NCBI GenBank assembly: GCA_028622995.1
Contig: JAJQJQ010000054.1
Coordinates: forward strand, 1,488,001 to 1,552,000
DNA: 64,000 nt
Direction: 5' to 3'
DNA from: Panagrolaimus kolymaensis
Lineage: Eukaryota; Nematoda; Chromadorea; Rhabditida; Panagrolaimidae
A model generated the notes under the pieces. That model saw nothing but the letters and a program-made list of their open reading frames with translations, had not been told where the DNA came from and ran no database searches. Positions 24,792-36,911 of this stretch are shown in pieces. The position numbers were made by a program, and so were the translations under genes. Numbering within the stretch: position 1 is the first letter of the stretch; every line of letters starts with the position of its first letter.

Positions 24792-25772
24792 TTGCAAACT
24801 CGAAACAAAACATCGTCAATCACATCATGGACCCCATGTCATATAACTATGAAACCCATTTCATCTAAGGCTTATCAAAAACTACAAAAAACTTGTAAAT
24901 ATTTTTTCTTCAAAAATCCTGTAATTATTGTTGATCAATTGGTTTATTTATCGGATAATCATAAATTGACAATTTCTCATAATGGCAAATTAGAATCTAT
25001 CCTCATCAAAAATATTCTTAATTTTCCATTTAAAATTTGGATTTCTTTTGCATTTTGTATTGGTGAACCTGATGTATCAAGCATTTTTCAAAAACTATTT
25101 CGATTTAATGTAAAACAAATTAATATTGTTTTTTTAAATTTAAGTTCAATGATCTTTTGATGCTTGCCTCTTCACCAAATGTTTATGATATTTGCCTTTT
25201 TGATTTAAATGTTACATATTCAAATGGTTCCATAGTTCCTGTAGAAAAAGTTTTTGAACTATTTCCAAAGCTTAAAAAATTTGCTTAGTAAGTTATAGCT
25301 TTTGTTAAGTTTGTTTTCAATGATCATTTTTAGTTATAGCATTGATCAGTCATTTGTCACATGTGATACGGTAAAAATGCTTTTGAGAAATACAAAATTC
25401 TATAAAATTAAAGAGTTTTATTTGAGTCCAATTTCTTCATCCTTTGATTTTATGAGTTTTTCTGATTTCATGAAGGTATGTGTTTTTTTTTTTAAATAAT
25501 TGGAAATTGCACGCTCAAAACAATCTCACTTTTTTTGTAAACATTTAATTATTTTTTAGATAAACAAAACCATAAGTTTTTGTCTTACATTTTGTGATCC
25601 TCTCTCAGAAAATTATAAGATACAGCTTCAAGAATTTACAAATTGGGCATTCAAAATGGCAAAAATGGATATTTCTTATTTCCCTCCTTCTATTCACTTT
25701 CCCGGGATTAATCATCAAGTTTACAATGAATTATCGAAATTAAGAAATGTATATTTATCTAAAAATAAGTAA
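24792..25772 (+). pseudogene. F-box-like/LRR-like family gene, frameshifted
   Basis: Member of the nematode F-box-like family also seen at 50.6, 59.7 and 61.7 kb. Family landmarks: YQKLQKTCKYFFFKNP (N-terminal helix block), NINIVFLNL (LRR-like strand), and the C-terminal block SENYKIQLQEFTNW...PPSIHFPG. Exons approx. 24792-25287, 25334-25475, 25560-25772. The frame breaks near 25145: the upstream frame stops at SSMIF while the next conserved segment (FNDLLMLASSPNVY) reads in another frame, consistent with one missing T. A 35-nt intron could mimic the repair but is too short. No convincing in-frame ATG precedes the helix block; the ATG at 24788 is in a frame that soon stops. Either a decaying gene or a homopolymer sequencing error. 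Confidence 0.62.
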
Positions 25773-26666
25773 ACAAATAGTGATTGTATTGAAAATTTGA
25801 AATTAAAAAATTATTACTTATGAAATTATTTTTTGTTTTGCTTTTTATTTTATATCTTTTTGATTTTTTTGTTGTTGTGTTCTTTTTTTATATAAAATAT
25901 ATTTATTTTGTCCATTCAGAAGCTCCATAATGAAAGAAAGTAACTGTTAAGAGCATTGAACACAAAGTTTTTAAACTTTCGAATTTAACAAAGTTTAGTT
26001 ATTTGCCTTTTTATTATGTAATTTGTAATTCTCACAAAAAAATTCCTGTTTTTCATCTACAAATTTTTTTTGGCGACTAAAGTTTATCCTTTTTTAAGTA
26101 AAAATAAAACTCATGTTCACCATACAAAAAAAGGTAACAAACATAATCTGTTATTATTTCTTGAAAAAAAAACATGCGCCTAGGACGTTGAAAAAGAGAG
26201 AGATACAATTAAACTTTAAAATTCACCTGTAAAAAAGTAAGTAAAGTAAGTAAACGTATTATTTTATTTTTTCCTCAAAAAAATATTTATTCTTAAAGGC
26301 TTAATAAAAATTCATAACTTTTTAAATTGCTTTAACTTTAAAAATAAAAAAAACTCACGAGAAAAAAAAAGTAAAATGCTTTTCGAGAACAAAAAAAAGA
26401 AAAAGAAAGCCGGTAAAATTGTAAATTGACTAACTAAAAAAGCTTTGTGGCAAGCAGCAATAGTAGCACCATGGAAACGCGTGTATATGTATGTTGTCGA
26501 GAATTGAGACTCAACCAACCTTATTTTTTTCATGGTCGTTGTCGACGACAAAAAAACTGCGGTGAAAACGAAAAAGAAAAAAAAATATGGTTTATTATTA
26601 AATTTTCTTTCCGAAAAAATCTAAAAAAGCGTAATTTTAAGTATTTTTTATTTTTGTGATTTAAAA
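25773..26666. other. Intergenic, no gene seen
   Basis: AT-rich spacer. Overlapping 70-80-codon frames on both strands near 26312-26659 are low-complexity and lack splice context. The right end is the presumed promoter of the channel gene. Confidence 0.5.
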
Positions 26667-28727
26667 ATGTTAAAAATTATTTATTTAATTTTTTCCATTT
26701 TGGTATTAATTGCTTCAGGCGATTTGGGTTTAAGTGATATTAGCAGTAGTGGTGGATTATTATCTTCTCAACATGGTCCAGAATGTTCATGGAGGCATAA
26801 TATTACGGGTAAGTTTTTTTTTCAAATATCCACGTCCCACGAAAAAAAAATTCTGATGTTTGAATTTTGTAATAACAAATTTAAAAAAAAATTCAATCGC
26901 CTGCTTTTAAAACTGCCAAAAAAAGTAACCGATCGAAATTCCTTCCAAAAACCTTTGATCTGCTTTTTTCTTTTTTTCTAAAATCCCATAAATATTTTTT
27001 TAGACGAAGACTTGCTAACTTCGGAAAAGCTCGATGTTCTTGAAACATGTTTATATTATTATCTCGTGGAAAGAGATATTAAAGAAACGGGCGATTCATA
27101 TCGATTATTTTTAAAAGCACCATGGGAATATCCACTTGAAATAAATATTGATACAATTATGATACAACAAGTGGATTCAATCGATAAAAAATCTTCTTCC
27201 CAGTTTAATATTCATAGCGACATAGGTTTTGTAAGTTAATTTTAAATGTTTGGGATTTGTATTTAAAAAAAACAGGAGTAAAAAAGTTTTTTTTAATTCA
27301 AAAGTTAAAAGTTTTGTTAGTTAAAATTATTTTTTTGGTTGGGCACTAAAGTTTTTTTTACATGATTTTCATGTACCTTTTTTTAGTCATGGAAAGATGA
27401 AAGACTTGCATGGAATGCAACAGAATGGAAAATGGATTTATTTTTACTTCATGACACCCATCACATTTGGACTCCAATGTTTACAGATGAATCGTAAGAA
27501 ATAAATTTTTTTTATATTTTACTTTTTCGATTCAATATTCAGCGTTTTAAAATTTCTTAACTTTGCTATCCAAAATTTTTTTTCTCCAAAAAAATACACC
27601 TCTGAATTGTTTGTTTTAGAAGTTGCACCACTCTCGATGGATGCATTTCAAAAGTCACGGATATTATAGTTCATAATGATGGAAAAATTGAAGCTCGTCT
27701 AATCTTTCGTTATCCAGCATATTGTGCAGCAAATTATTATAATTATCCTGAGGAAACAAATGATTGTTGTTTATTTTTATCGATGATGGAAACCGAAAGA
27801 AATGTTGAATATAAGATTAGTGCTCGAGCGAAAGATAAAGTAAATAAACAAGTTGCAATCACAGATATTCAAAAAGAAAAAGATATGACTGTTTTAACTA
27901 ATATTGAAACATCTGCTTGGACTGTTTTGGTATGTATCACAAAATATATTTTTGCGTTGAAACCTAAAATTATATTTGCTTCTTTCGTTTCAGGATCGAA
28001 CCGTGGATGTTGTTAAACTTGGTGGACATCGATCACAATTTATTCGAATTTGTATTCACGCAAAAAAAGATATGAATACTTTGAGAGTAGCTCTTCGAAT
28101 TCCAGCTACCATTGCAACTTTATTAATGTTGGCTGCTCCATTATTTGGTGATTTGAGAACTCAATCTTTCGTAAAGCTTACAACTTTGATTTTGCAAACT
28201 ATTTGTTTTTTGTTTTTATGCAGCATTGCACCTGAAAATGGTTTTGGTGGACATAAACCTAAAATTTGTGAGTTTGGGATTTAAATTTGTAAAAGAAAAA
28301 ACTTTCCTCGATCGAGACATTTTTCGGATAAATAAATAAATACCAGCCACAATTAATTTTCTTTAATTTTTTAGATTCTTTTTATGAATTTTTATTTGTC
28401 AACTCAGCTATAAGCATTATTATCACCCTCATTGCGTTGGCTTTATGCCGGGTCAAACGAACCGTACCACCATCCCATAATCTTTATCTCACCGCAAAAC
28501 TTATTAATCGTTTCCTTTGCTGTGTTGAACCTGATCCATCCACAGCATACACTCGATATTTGGATGATCGAGAAAATGGTGGAATTACTGAACCTCAACG
28601 AGCTGCATCGGATTCATCATCGGATTATACCACCGAATGGAGACATCTTTATATTGCCGCTAATAATCTTCTCTCAGGAATTAATTTCACTATTTTTTGT
28701 TTTGTTATCTTTTTTGATATTCTTTAA
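26667..28727 (+). CDS. Divergent Cys-loop ligand-gated ion channel subunit
   Basis: Pentameric ligand-gated channel subunit of the neuronal or muscle plasma membrane. Exons 26667-26808, 27004-27230, 27387-27493, 27620-27929, 27994-28267, 28375-28727; 470 aa. Signal peptide at 1-18. The ligand-binding domain has SWKDERLAWN (W-x-D-x-R-L signature), HHIWTPMF (IW-P motif) and a true Cys-loop, with two Cys separated by exactly 13 residues in CAANYYNYPEETNDC. Four hydrophobic helices follow: ALRIPATIATLLML, FVKLTTLILQTICFLFL, EFLFVNSAISIIITLI and a C-terminal NFTIFCFVIFF. The intracellular loop is moderate in size. Neither ligand nor ion selectivity can be read with confidence; the pore helix lacks the usual anion PAR motif. 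It resembles the orphan lgc group of nematodes. Confidence 0.85.
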
Positions 28728-29002
28728 AGTTTAAAAAAAAAAAAAAAAAAATGGAGGGAAGAACTTTTTATTTATGTATTTATGAACAAATAATTTCTGT
28801 GTGTTTGTTTTATGTTTTTTGGGTTAATTTTTTAAACGGTGAAAAAAAAAATTTTTATAATTTTTTATTTTTTTAATTAAAATTTTATTTATCTGGAAAT
28901 GTTTGTCTTTTTATAATTTATTTTTACTTTTTTCAATAAATAATTTATTTTTATAGAAAATAAATAAATAATGATTGATTTGATAAAAATTAAATTTTTT
29001 GT

Positions 29003-30232
29003 TTAGCAATGTGGACTTTCGGGAAGTTTGGGTAAAGGCTCTTCACTGATTGGTGGAATAAAAGCTGGAACAGGATTTTTTTCGGGGTTAAGATTGAAGC
29101 TGACATGACCAAAATCAACTGAATAAGCGTAACAGAAAATGCTAATAAAATCCACGTCGTAGATGGTTTGGGTTGGATGTAAGCGGGCCACCAAATCTCC
29201 ACTGCCATTATAATCTTCGTGAAGGGCGCAGTGACTAAAAAAGTGTACAAATTATTACAATTTTTTGGTGCAAAAGTACTTCTCTAAAAAATGAAGGAAA
29301 AAAGTGTTATTTTTCTAACTAAACTAACCGTTCAGGTTTATCTCGACCAAGCACCATAGCTTTTTTCCCGGTAGTTTGATCTATTTTTGGCCCAATTCCT
29401 GCATAAACCCATCCATCGGGTGGTGAAGTTCCTTTAAAACTAAAGGATGGAAGCATAATAGTTCGAGAATCAAGAACCACAATGGGAGCTGTTCCAACTT
29501 CATAATGTTTTCCAACGATTCCAACTTTGGGTGATTGAGAATTTGAAATGCAACAAAATGGTTTGGGTGCTTCTTTTTTAAGTTTTAAAGCAGCGAGATA
29601 TTTCTGAAAAATGAAAATTATTACCGTCAACAAAATCGATTTTAGAAGATAAATATTGCTAACCCATGATTTCTGAGTGGCAATTCCAAAGTGCGTCCAT
29701 TTAACTTTATCAATTTTAGGAATACCAACAAGTAATCGAACATTATCAAAGCCAAGTTCCATGGTTCCTTTTTTACTAAAAAAAACTTGTCTTTCAGTAA
29801 TCTTTAGTTTCACTCAACAAAAAAAAAATACAAACAGTTTCTTTGAATATTCGCCTCCAGGAGATGAAAGGATTTGAAATAAACCCGATGCAGGATGAGA
29901 TGATTCTGAATCAGAGAAAAAGAATCGGGGTTCAAGGTCTGCAAGCAATAACCTTATTAGTTTCACAACTTTGCAACCTAACATTGTCAGAAAAAAAGCA
30001 AACTAACCAGGTAGAGAATCAATCGAAAAATCAACAATTTGTAACAAACTTTCATTTGCAAAATAAACAGCACCAGAAAGGCCATGAGTAACATTTTTAA
30101 GTTTACCTAGTTTAATTCCATAATATTCAGCTGTTGTAAGCTTTAGTAAAGCTAAAAAACGATGATAGTTGTTTCATAAAATCGAATCAAGAAAATCTTA
30201 CCCAACAGCGTTAATACGAGAGCAGCCTTCAT
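29003..30232 (-). CDS. Secreted DM13-domain protein (Skeletor-like)
   Basis: Six exons on the minus strand: 30232-30202, 30151-30008, 29938-29836, 29775-29664, 29603-29329, 29234-29003; 298 aa. The signal peptide starts MKAALVLTLLGALLKLTTA. A first DM13-like unit begins YYGIKLGKLKNVTHGLSG.VYF. A second segment ends in IYDVDFISIFCYAYSVDFG, the hallmark strand of the DM13 (electron-transfer-linked, DOMON-associated) fold. Only DM13 material is seen; DOMON itself is not. Exon 4 was joined using a donor inside a long A/T tract (29835) and the TTTTTTAG acceptor at 29776; a longer in-frame reading is possible but hits a stop. It lies downstream of another minus-strand gene with a 320-nt gap. A role in extracellular matrix or cuticle cross-linking is family-based inference. 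Confidence 0.75.
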
Positions 30233-30552
30233 GTTGTTATAAAATGCGTCTCTAAACTTTCAATTTCTTCTTTATCCCTTGATGCTAGTGATATCCGTGG
30301 TTTCCTTGAAACCTGTTTTTATCCGCCATCACCACTAAACCAACATTTATCTTTCTTTTATAATCCTGTTTCAATGACCTCAAAACCAAAACATTGACGA
30401 ATTTGAGATAACGCTCGCAATTTTAAAGAACGTCGTCAAACTTTTGTTTGCTTACAAATTCTACAACAAAAGAAGATATATGCATATACAAGAATAATTA
30501 ATTTATTTGAAAAATGAATCACAACATAATTTAAAGAAACAATATTACATGC
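30233..30552. other. Spacer between two minus-strand genes
   Basis: Holds the promoter or intercistronic region of the DM13 gene and the 3' UTR of the coiled-coil gene. No additional gene seen. Confidence 0.45.
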
Positions 30553-31330
30553 TTAAAAATTGTAATCAAAGTTGAGATAATCAGCAAAGGTTATTTTCTC
30601 ATCACGACCAAGGAGCATATCAAGATGGAGACGAGAACTTGGAAAAACACCAGGTGGACCACGGTTGATTTGACTTGCAGAGTAGATTTCACTAAAAAAG
30701 AGTAACATTAGTAAAGAAATGATGACATATGCAAGAAACTAAAGGCAATTGAAAGCTTTTTCAAATCCGAAATTGTTACATGATTTACAATGTCTAAGGC
30801 AAAAAGAAGTTGAATATATATGCATGTTAATGAGAACACATTCTATTGAACAATAAACAACACCCTAACTTCATATTGGACATAAAGAGACTTTGCAAAA
30901 TGCAAGTAAATAACAAAAAACATCCTCAGAGAAAGATTACTATTCATCCAAAAAAGGTTATAAAAGCTAACATCAACCTTTTATATCTTAACAAAAGCTT
31001 GAAACCCTAATACTAAGCACCTTTAAACTCCAAAGTAAAAACAAAAAAAGGAAAACAAACATACTTGATCAAATGTTCAGCTTGAGCATTACCAGCAAGA
31101 AGTCGCTTTTCTTCAACAAGTTGATTGATTGTTTTATTCATTCTTGATGTTTCAGTTTGAAGTTCATGAGCATTATGAACAAAAGCCATTTGTGGAGCTT
31201 CATTTGAGCTGGCTTGAACAACGTTGACTCTTTCATGAAGTTTATCAGCTTTCACAAGATTCTTTGAAATTTCTTCAGCTTCCCGAAGGAGATCAGGTTG
31301 ACGATTTGAAAGTTGAAGATATTCAGCCAT
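30553..31330 (-). CDS. Small coiled-coil protein, 134 aa, unknown
   Basis: Two exons, 31330-31065 and 30691-30553, join in phase. The first two thirds are helical and charged with heptad-like spacing (LLREAEEISKNLVKADKLHE; INQLVEEKRLLAG). The rest is a compact polar segment, GPPGVFPSSRLHLDMLLG, ending FDYNF. No signal peptide or membrane segment. The form is that of a small subunit of a coiled-coil assembly (for example a trafficking, kinetochore or Mediator-type complex), but I cannot name it. The intron (31064-30692) is long relative to its neighbours. Confidence 0.65.
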
Positions 31331-32139
31331 TTTTCCTTTCTTAAAACAAGAAGATATTAATCAAGAAGATTTTTGAATTGAAAAAAAGAAAATTGAGAAA
31401 CTTTGAAGGATGAATGAAATTCGAAGCAACAAAGAAAAAAGAAGAAAAAAAGGATGACAATTTTTTTGAGAGAAAAAACTAGCTAAAATAAGGAGGCACA
31501 TTTTTCGCTTTGAAACCATTTTTATGTTGGGAAAGTTTGGTGGAGCATTGTTGAATCGTCGCACAAATTTGAAGAACATTCGCAATTGCAATTTCTTGAT
31601 GGTGAATTATTGATACATATTTTTACACAACAAAATACTTTTATGAAATGCAATTTATGACATTATCAATTATGCAAACAAAGATAGGAAGTTGAAATTA
31701 GGTTAATAGTGTGGGTGATTTTGAAGTTGCAACTGTTTTGAGTGGGATTCATATTGTCCAAAAATTTGCCATTCATCCTTCCTTTTTGCAAATTTTTTTC
31801 CAAACTTTTATTTTTTTTTGCAACTTCAAGTCTTTTGTTTGTTTGGGATTTTTACGTACATTCTCCTATGAAATCCCAATATAAAGAAAATAACTTTGTT
31901 GTTACCTACCTAATAATCTAATTTAAATAGAACAACAAAAAAACATCGAATAAAAATAACTAAATTTATAAAAAATTTTATGGGGTTGTTTTTCTTTTTA
32001 TAATATTCAAAGTACGCGTTAAAAATAACAAACATTTATCTACCTTGAGAAAGTCGCATTTTTTAGTTGTTTTTGGAGTTAGTTAGTTAGTAACAGACGA
32101 CGACTTGCACCTCAAGATTTTTGGGTATCGTAAAAAAAG
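31331..32139. other. Divergent promoter region, no gene seen
   Basis: Between the start of the coiled-coil gene (-) and the srh-like receptor (+). A 76-codon minus-strand frame just upstream of 31361 is the likely 5' flank, not a gene. Confidence 0.5.
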
Positions 32140-34115
32140 ATGTCTGAAACAACAACAATCACTTTCGATGAAGCTTATTTCCATAATTGTGCTCTTAGAC
32201 TCCATATCAATGCATCCATAGGAATTCCATTGGATTTTTTTGCAGCTTATCTCGTGATATTTTATTCTCCTCGAAATATGGGTTCATATAAATATTATTT
32301 ATTAAATATAATTATTTGGTCATTTATATTGGATTTTTATTTAACTATTATTTTTACTCCAGTTCCTTTATTTCCTGCTTTATCAATTTGTAATGGAGGA
32401 ATATTTAAATATTATGGAAAAAATATTGTTGCTGGAATTCATTATGTAAGTTAAAGAGCAAAAAAAAACTTTGAACCTCAAAAAAATTGAAGAAGTTATT
32501 TTTCAGTCAATTTTTATCATAGCACTTGGAGCTAATGGAGTTTCAGTAATTTGTGCATTTCTTTATCGTCTGCTTTTACTTCGCCATAAACTTCGAATTT
32601 TACATAGTAAAAAAGGTTTAACAATCATGTTTATAACCCATTTAATTTATTCCCTTCCAATTTCATGTTTATTTTTTATTGAAACTTTTAATTTTGATGG
32701 AGAATTTAGACTTGAAAAAGTGAGCGAGCGATTGCGGCTACCGTAAACCACCACAAAAAAATATTTTGTTTAGGATCATCCAAAAATTTATGAAATATAT
32801 AAAACTCATTCATGTTTTGCATTTTCACCCAATTCTTTGATAGTTAAAATAAGTTTAATTTATGGATTTTTCTTACTTTTTTTGGGAGCCGCCTTTGCAA
32901 TTATATTGATTTATAAGACGCTGAGAACGTTGGAAAAACAAAAATTAACAATGTCAATGAAAACTTATAAAATGCATCAAAAACTTTTTATTTCTTTGAT
33001 TGCTCAAGTAAGTGTTTTTGTTTGTTTTCCATCAATTCAATATTATTTGTTTGAATTTTCTTTTGCGGATTTAAAACAAAAATATTAAATTTCGATAAAA
33101 TGGCGAGAAGCTAGAAAGCCTAGCTTCAATCTAAAATTCACTAGGATTTTCTTTTATTTTCTTATTCATTGTTGCCAGCGTCATGATTGGTTTTTACGAA
33201 ATATTTTTTTTTAATATTTTCTTTTCCAAAATTAACAAATTTTATTATCTGTCGTTATCAAGATTTAAAGTTTTAGAAAAAATAATATTGGAACTTTCTA
33301 ACCCAGATTTGACAATAGAGTATTTTTTTTAGTTAAATCAAAGAAAAATAAAACAGAAAAGTTAATTAAAAATTCAAAAAAGTAAAAAGACGAAGAAAAA
33401 AATATATTTAAAGCCTTTTAAAAGAAAGAAGTCTCTTTTAAAAAACTAATAAACAATGCTTTGTTTTTTTAAAAAAGGTTAAAGTCTTTTCTCCATCGAT
33501 CGAAGGAGCAAAAAAGAAACGCCTTTTATCGCAATGGTTGATCAAACATTTTAAAAGCTCGCTTTATTTTTTGCCGCGAACACAAAAAACATCACAAAAT
33601 CATCAGAAACAAAATAAAGCCATTCTTAAAGCTTGAAGGAAATGCAACAAATTGCCAGATTACTGTAGGCAGATAAACTTTTCAGATACTTGTTCCAATA
33701 TTTTCTTTAGTCACTCCAACGGCTTTATCATTAATTTTAATGGCTACTCGAATTCCTGATACAGCAGGTAAGAAACTTATTTCTCCCTTTTTTTTCACTT
33801 GCTTTTGAACTCTGAATTCTGAACACTTGACTCTGAATAGCTAACTTTGTGCTTCATACATAATTTTTTGTAGGCCTAAATCCATGGATATATCACTTAG
33901 GTGCAACACATTCAATCCTAAATTCTTTAATCATGATAGCTCTCATTGAACCATATCGTCAAGCAGCGATGCAATTTCTGCTTTGCAACAATCAAATGCT
34001 TCTTTCGAAATTCAACTTTTTCAGTAAATTTCATTCATTTGAACGACGAACATCCGTTGCTGTTTTACCAATGCAACACCAACTACGACAGCGACGGCTT
34101 TCAAACTATGTATAA
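32140..34115 (+). CDS. 7TM chemoreceptor, srh-like
   Basis: Serpentine receptor class H-like protein, 358 aa. Exons 32140-32445, 32507-32719, 32774-33007, 33686-33767, 33874-34115, all in phase. MGSYKYYLLNIIIWSFILD after TM1 and FTPVPLFPALSICNGG match the srh TM2 region. KTYKMHQKLFISLIAQ followed by ILVPIF is the srh amphipathic helix leading to TM6, and the last helix ends IALIEPYRQAA. The tail is basic. Intron 4 (33008-33685) is 678 nt, much longer than the others. An AATAAA is at 34243-34248. It probably acts in chemosensory neuron cilia. Confidence 0.86.
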
Positions 34116-34242
34116 AAAATCACATATGTATTACATACCAAAAAAACTTTTTATTTAAACATTACAATAACAACAAAAAACAAAAACCGTATACATTATA
34201 AACGTGCACAAAATTACTGTTAATGAAATACAATGATATATT

Positions 34243-34248
34243 AATAAA
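34243..34248 (+). terminator. Poly(A) signal AATAAA
   Basis: Canonical hexamer 128 nt past the stop of the srh-like receptor, before the convergent SDHAF2 gene. Confidence 0.55.
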
Positions 34249-34316
34249 GTTAAAAAAGTTTTTGTTTCAAAGCTCAATAAATGGTTGGTTGAAAGATACT
34301 CGTTATTGATTATTGT

Positions 34317-34848
34317 TTACACTTGAGCAAAGTTTTCCTTCTTTTTGACATATTCTTTCATCATATGGAATACTTTACAATTTTCAAGTTCAGGTGGAGG
34401 TGGCTTTCGATCAGATACATAGTAAAAGAGATCCCATTCCATATGTTCACCATTGATAATCTTTTCATATGCTTCTAATTCGTTTTCATTGAGGGTTGGA
34501 AGATATTGACGAGCGAAACCACTGAAAACAAATTAAAAGATTAGTAAATTTCATTCAACCCATTGTGCTTCCAAAAATGTCATCACCCAAAAACAAAATT
34601 TCGAGTCATGTTTTTTAAATCGTTTCCGATTCCTCCAAAACAAACAAAAACAAACAAGAAAAAAGAATGACTCACCCAATAATAATATCATTTTCCAATA
34701 TTCCACGCTTTAAACTTTGATATAATAAACGAGAGCGGTACTTTTCAATTCCTGTTTTAACCGTAGTGGTATTATTAGCAGTATTAATAAATCGTAAAGC
34801 TAATAATGATGAAGGGCGAGATGATTGACGTAAAAGAGATCCAAACAT
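34317..34848 (-). CDS. SDHAF2: Succinate dehydrogenase assembly factor 2 (FAD attachment to SDHA)
   Basis: Mitochondrial matrix protein needed for covalent flavinylation of the succinate dehydrogenase flavoprotein (complex II). Exons 34848-34676 and 34521-34317; 125 aa. A basic, Ser/Arg-rich N-terminus serves as mitochondrial targeting peptide. The signature RSRLLYQSLKRGILENDIII is followed by FARQYLPTLNENELEAYEKII and WDLFYYVSDRKPPPPEL, matching the Sdh5/SDHAF2 fold end to end. A TTTTTAG acceptor sits a few bases before the ATG, suggesting trans-splicing. Convergent with the srh-like receptor; 264 nt downstream of the syntaxin gene on the same strand. Confidence 0.94.
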
Positions 34849-35112
34849 TTTGAAAGCTAAAAAGGAAAGTAAAGATTTAGTAAATGCGAAAATCAAAATT
34901 TCAAAAACTGCAATAAACAAATGGCAAAAAACCACGTAAATAATATCCTCGAACCGAAACACGTACAAAAAAATATAATAAAACATTTTATATTATTACT
35001 ATCAAAGATGACAAGAAATACTTATATACAAAAATAGAGGTAGGAGAATGGTGATAAGACAATTATCAAGATCGTTGTGACAATGATGATTCCTTCTTCT
35101 TCATTTTCTGAT

Positions 35113-36911
35113 TCATCGACAAATAAATGGAAGATAAAAGCAAAATGCACCAGCACCAAATATGAGCAGAAGGATTATCAGAATAATTGAACATAAACAT
35201 ATTGCAACTTTGAGCTGAAAAACGAAGAAACGATTAGTCATTGTACAAAAATACATAGATGAGAAATGAAAAGAATGTTTTTGAATTGAACTTTTGTAAA
35301 CGCAGGTTTTAGAATAACAAAAAAGACCTTGAGGAAATGTTTCAATCAAGAGGACAAAAGTTCACTGACGCATGCGTTAAGAAGGGTGAAAATATTTTTA
35401 CTTGTTTCAAAAGCGTCAAAAATAGTTTAAACTAAAAACACTTATGAAATTTGGATTGTTTTTGTTACCCAGGCAAAGAAAAACAAAAGGTAGTTTCGTT
35501 ATAAACTCAAGCAGCTAGTAGCTTCAATAAAAAAGTAAACTGGGAATAACAGTAAGCTTAAAACTATGTGTCTAAACACTTGCCAAAAAAACTACTAAAA
35601 GTTTGCATTTCTGCGTAAGATTTACACATTGTAAGCCTCATGCAAAGTTCACAGAGGATGTAAGAAAGTTAATGGCTAAACAAAGCTAAACTACAGAAGC
35701 TATTCGAACAACAAATAAACAGAGAAACGAAATTGCATACCTTCATATTTCTTTGTTTTGCAGCTCTTGCTTGAGTAACATCCTTATGAGCTTTATTAGC
35801 ATATTCAGCAGCATTGGTGACATTCTTTTCAATGTTGTTCAGTACTTCACCTTGAGATTCAATGAGCATTGCAATATCTTGAAACATTTCATGCAATTCT
35901 TTAATTGCATTTTCAAGTTTTATAATATCTTCATGGCGATTTTTGATATCTTCATATAGTAGCTTCTTATCACGATCACCAAGCATAACACTTTTAGTAC
36001 TAAAGAACTGTCCACTTTCTATTGCTGCATCCATTTCTTCTTCATTCATTTCATTATCAGCTAAAACAAAAGAATATGAGAAAAGTCGATGAGTGATATG
36101 AGGAAGACAAAACGACAGTTAGGTTTAAAACTTACGAAAGATGAGTAAACTGTAGGGAAAAGTAAAGGTTTATTTAAGTTAGTAGAGTAAGGATATAAAG
36201 TAAAAAAGGCTTACCTATCTTGAGATAATTATGCATTCTTGTTCGACACTTTTCTTTGTACCTCACTTGTTCATTGTTGAATTCGATTAGTGCATTTCTA
36301 ATGGAACGATTCAGAACATTTACCTGTAATGGAATATATACAAAAGAATCCTAAATGTGTAACAACGAACTTGATCTCTTCGAATTCTTGCTTCAGCACC
36401 AGTTGATTTCTTTTCAAATTCTGAAGCTTCTTCGTTCAATTTCTTTATTAGTGTATTAACACTTTTTGAAAGAATTGTAAAGTTATCAATCACAGCTGCT
36501 AGCATTTTAGTATCTTGAGGATCAGCATTTGGTACAACTAAAATTCTTCCATGAATATCTTTCATTTCAGTTGTAAGCATTTCAAGTTGACCAATTTTTT
36601 GTCGAAGATCATTTACAAGGGCTAAGAACTAAAAAGAGTGAATATTAGAACAAAGAAAGTGGAGGAAACGAAATCAAACCTTGTCCAAATCATTCCAATC
36701 ATCTTGCTTCAAAAATTCTGTGCTTTCACTTGGTGATGGTTCATGATAATTATTTATAATACCATCTTCGACGTCTTTAGTAAATACCATTCCATGAGAT
36801 TTACCGTTCTTTGCAGAAACAGCTTTCTAAAAAAATTATCACTGGATTAAAGATATCAAAAATGGATAAATCAAAAACACGCACCTGAAATTCTTCAAGT
36901 CGATCTTTCAT
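35113..36911 (-). CDS. Plasma-membrane syntaxin (Qa-SNARE)
   Basis: t-SNARE that pairs with SNAP-25-like and synaptobrevin proteins for exocytosis. Six exons: 36911-36885, 36826-36680, 36628-36371, 36323-36215, 36060-35741, 35214-35113; 320 aa. The N-terminus MKDRLEEFQ resembles the Munc18-binding N-peptide. The Habc helices follow (FLALVNDLRQKIGQLEML...). The SNARE motif runs from about DRDKKLLYEDIKNRHEDIIKLE through MLIESQGEVLNNIE, holding the zero-layer Gln, to the tail anchor LKVAICLCSIILIILLLIFG. Aligned length is right when exon 4 joins exon 5 directly, skipping a 14-nt exon-like island (36149-36136). The last intron is 526 nt. It belongs to the syntaxin 1-4 group; which C. elegans paralogue cannot be decided. 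Confidence 0.92.

Noticed and set aside
26312..26659. Overlapping frames on both strands
   Set aside because: No splice support and strongly biased composition; intergenic.
36136..36149. 14-nt exon-like island with acceptor and donor in the syntaxin gene
   Set aside because: Including it breaks the frame of the next exon; joining exon 4 to exon 5 directly gives the exact length expected for syntaxins.
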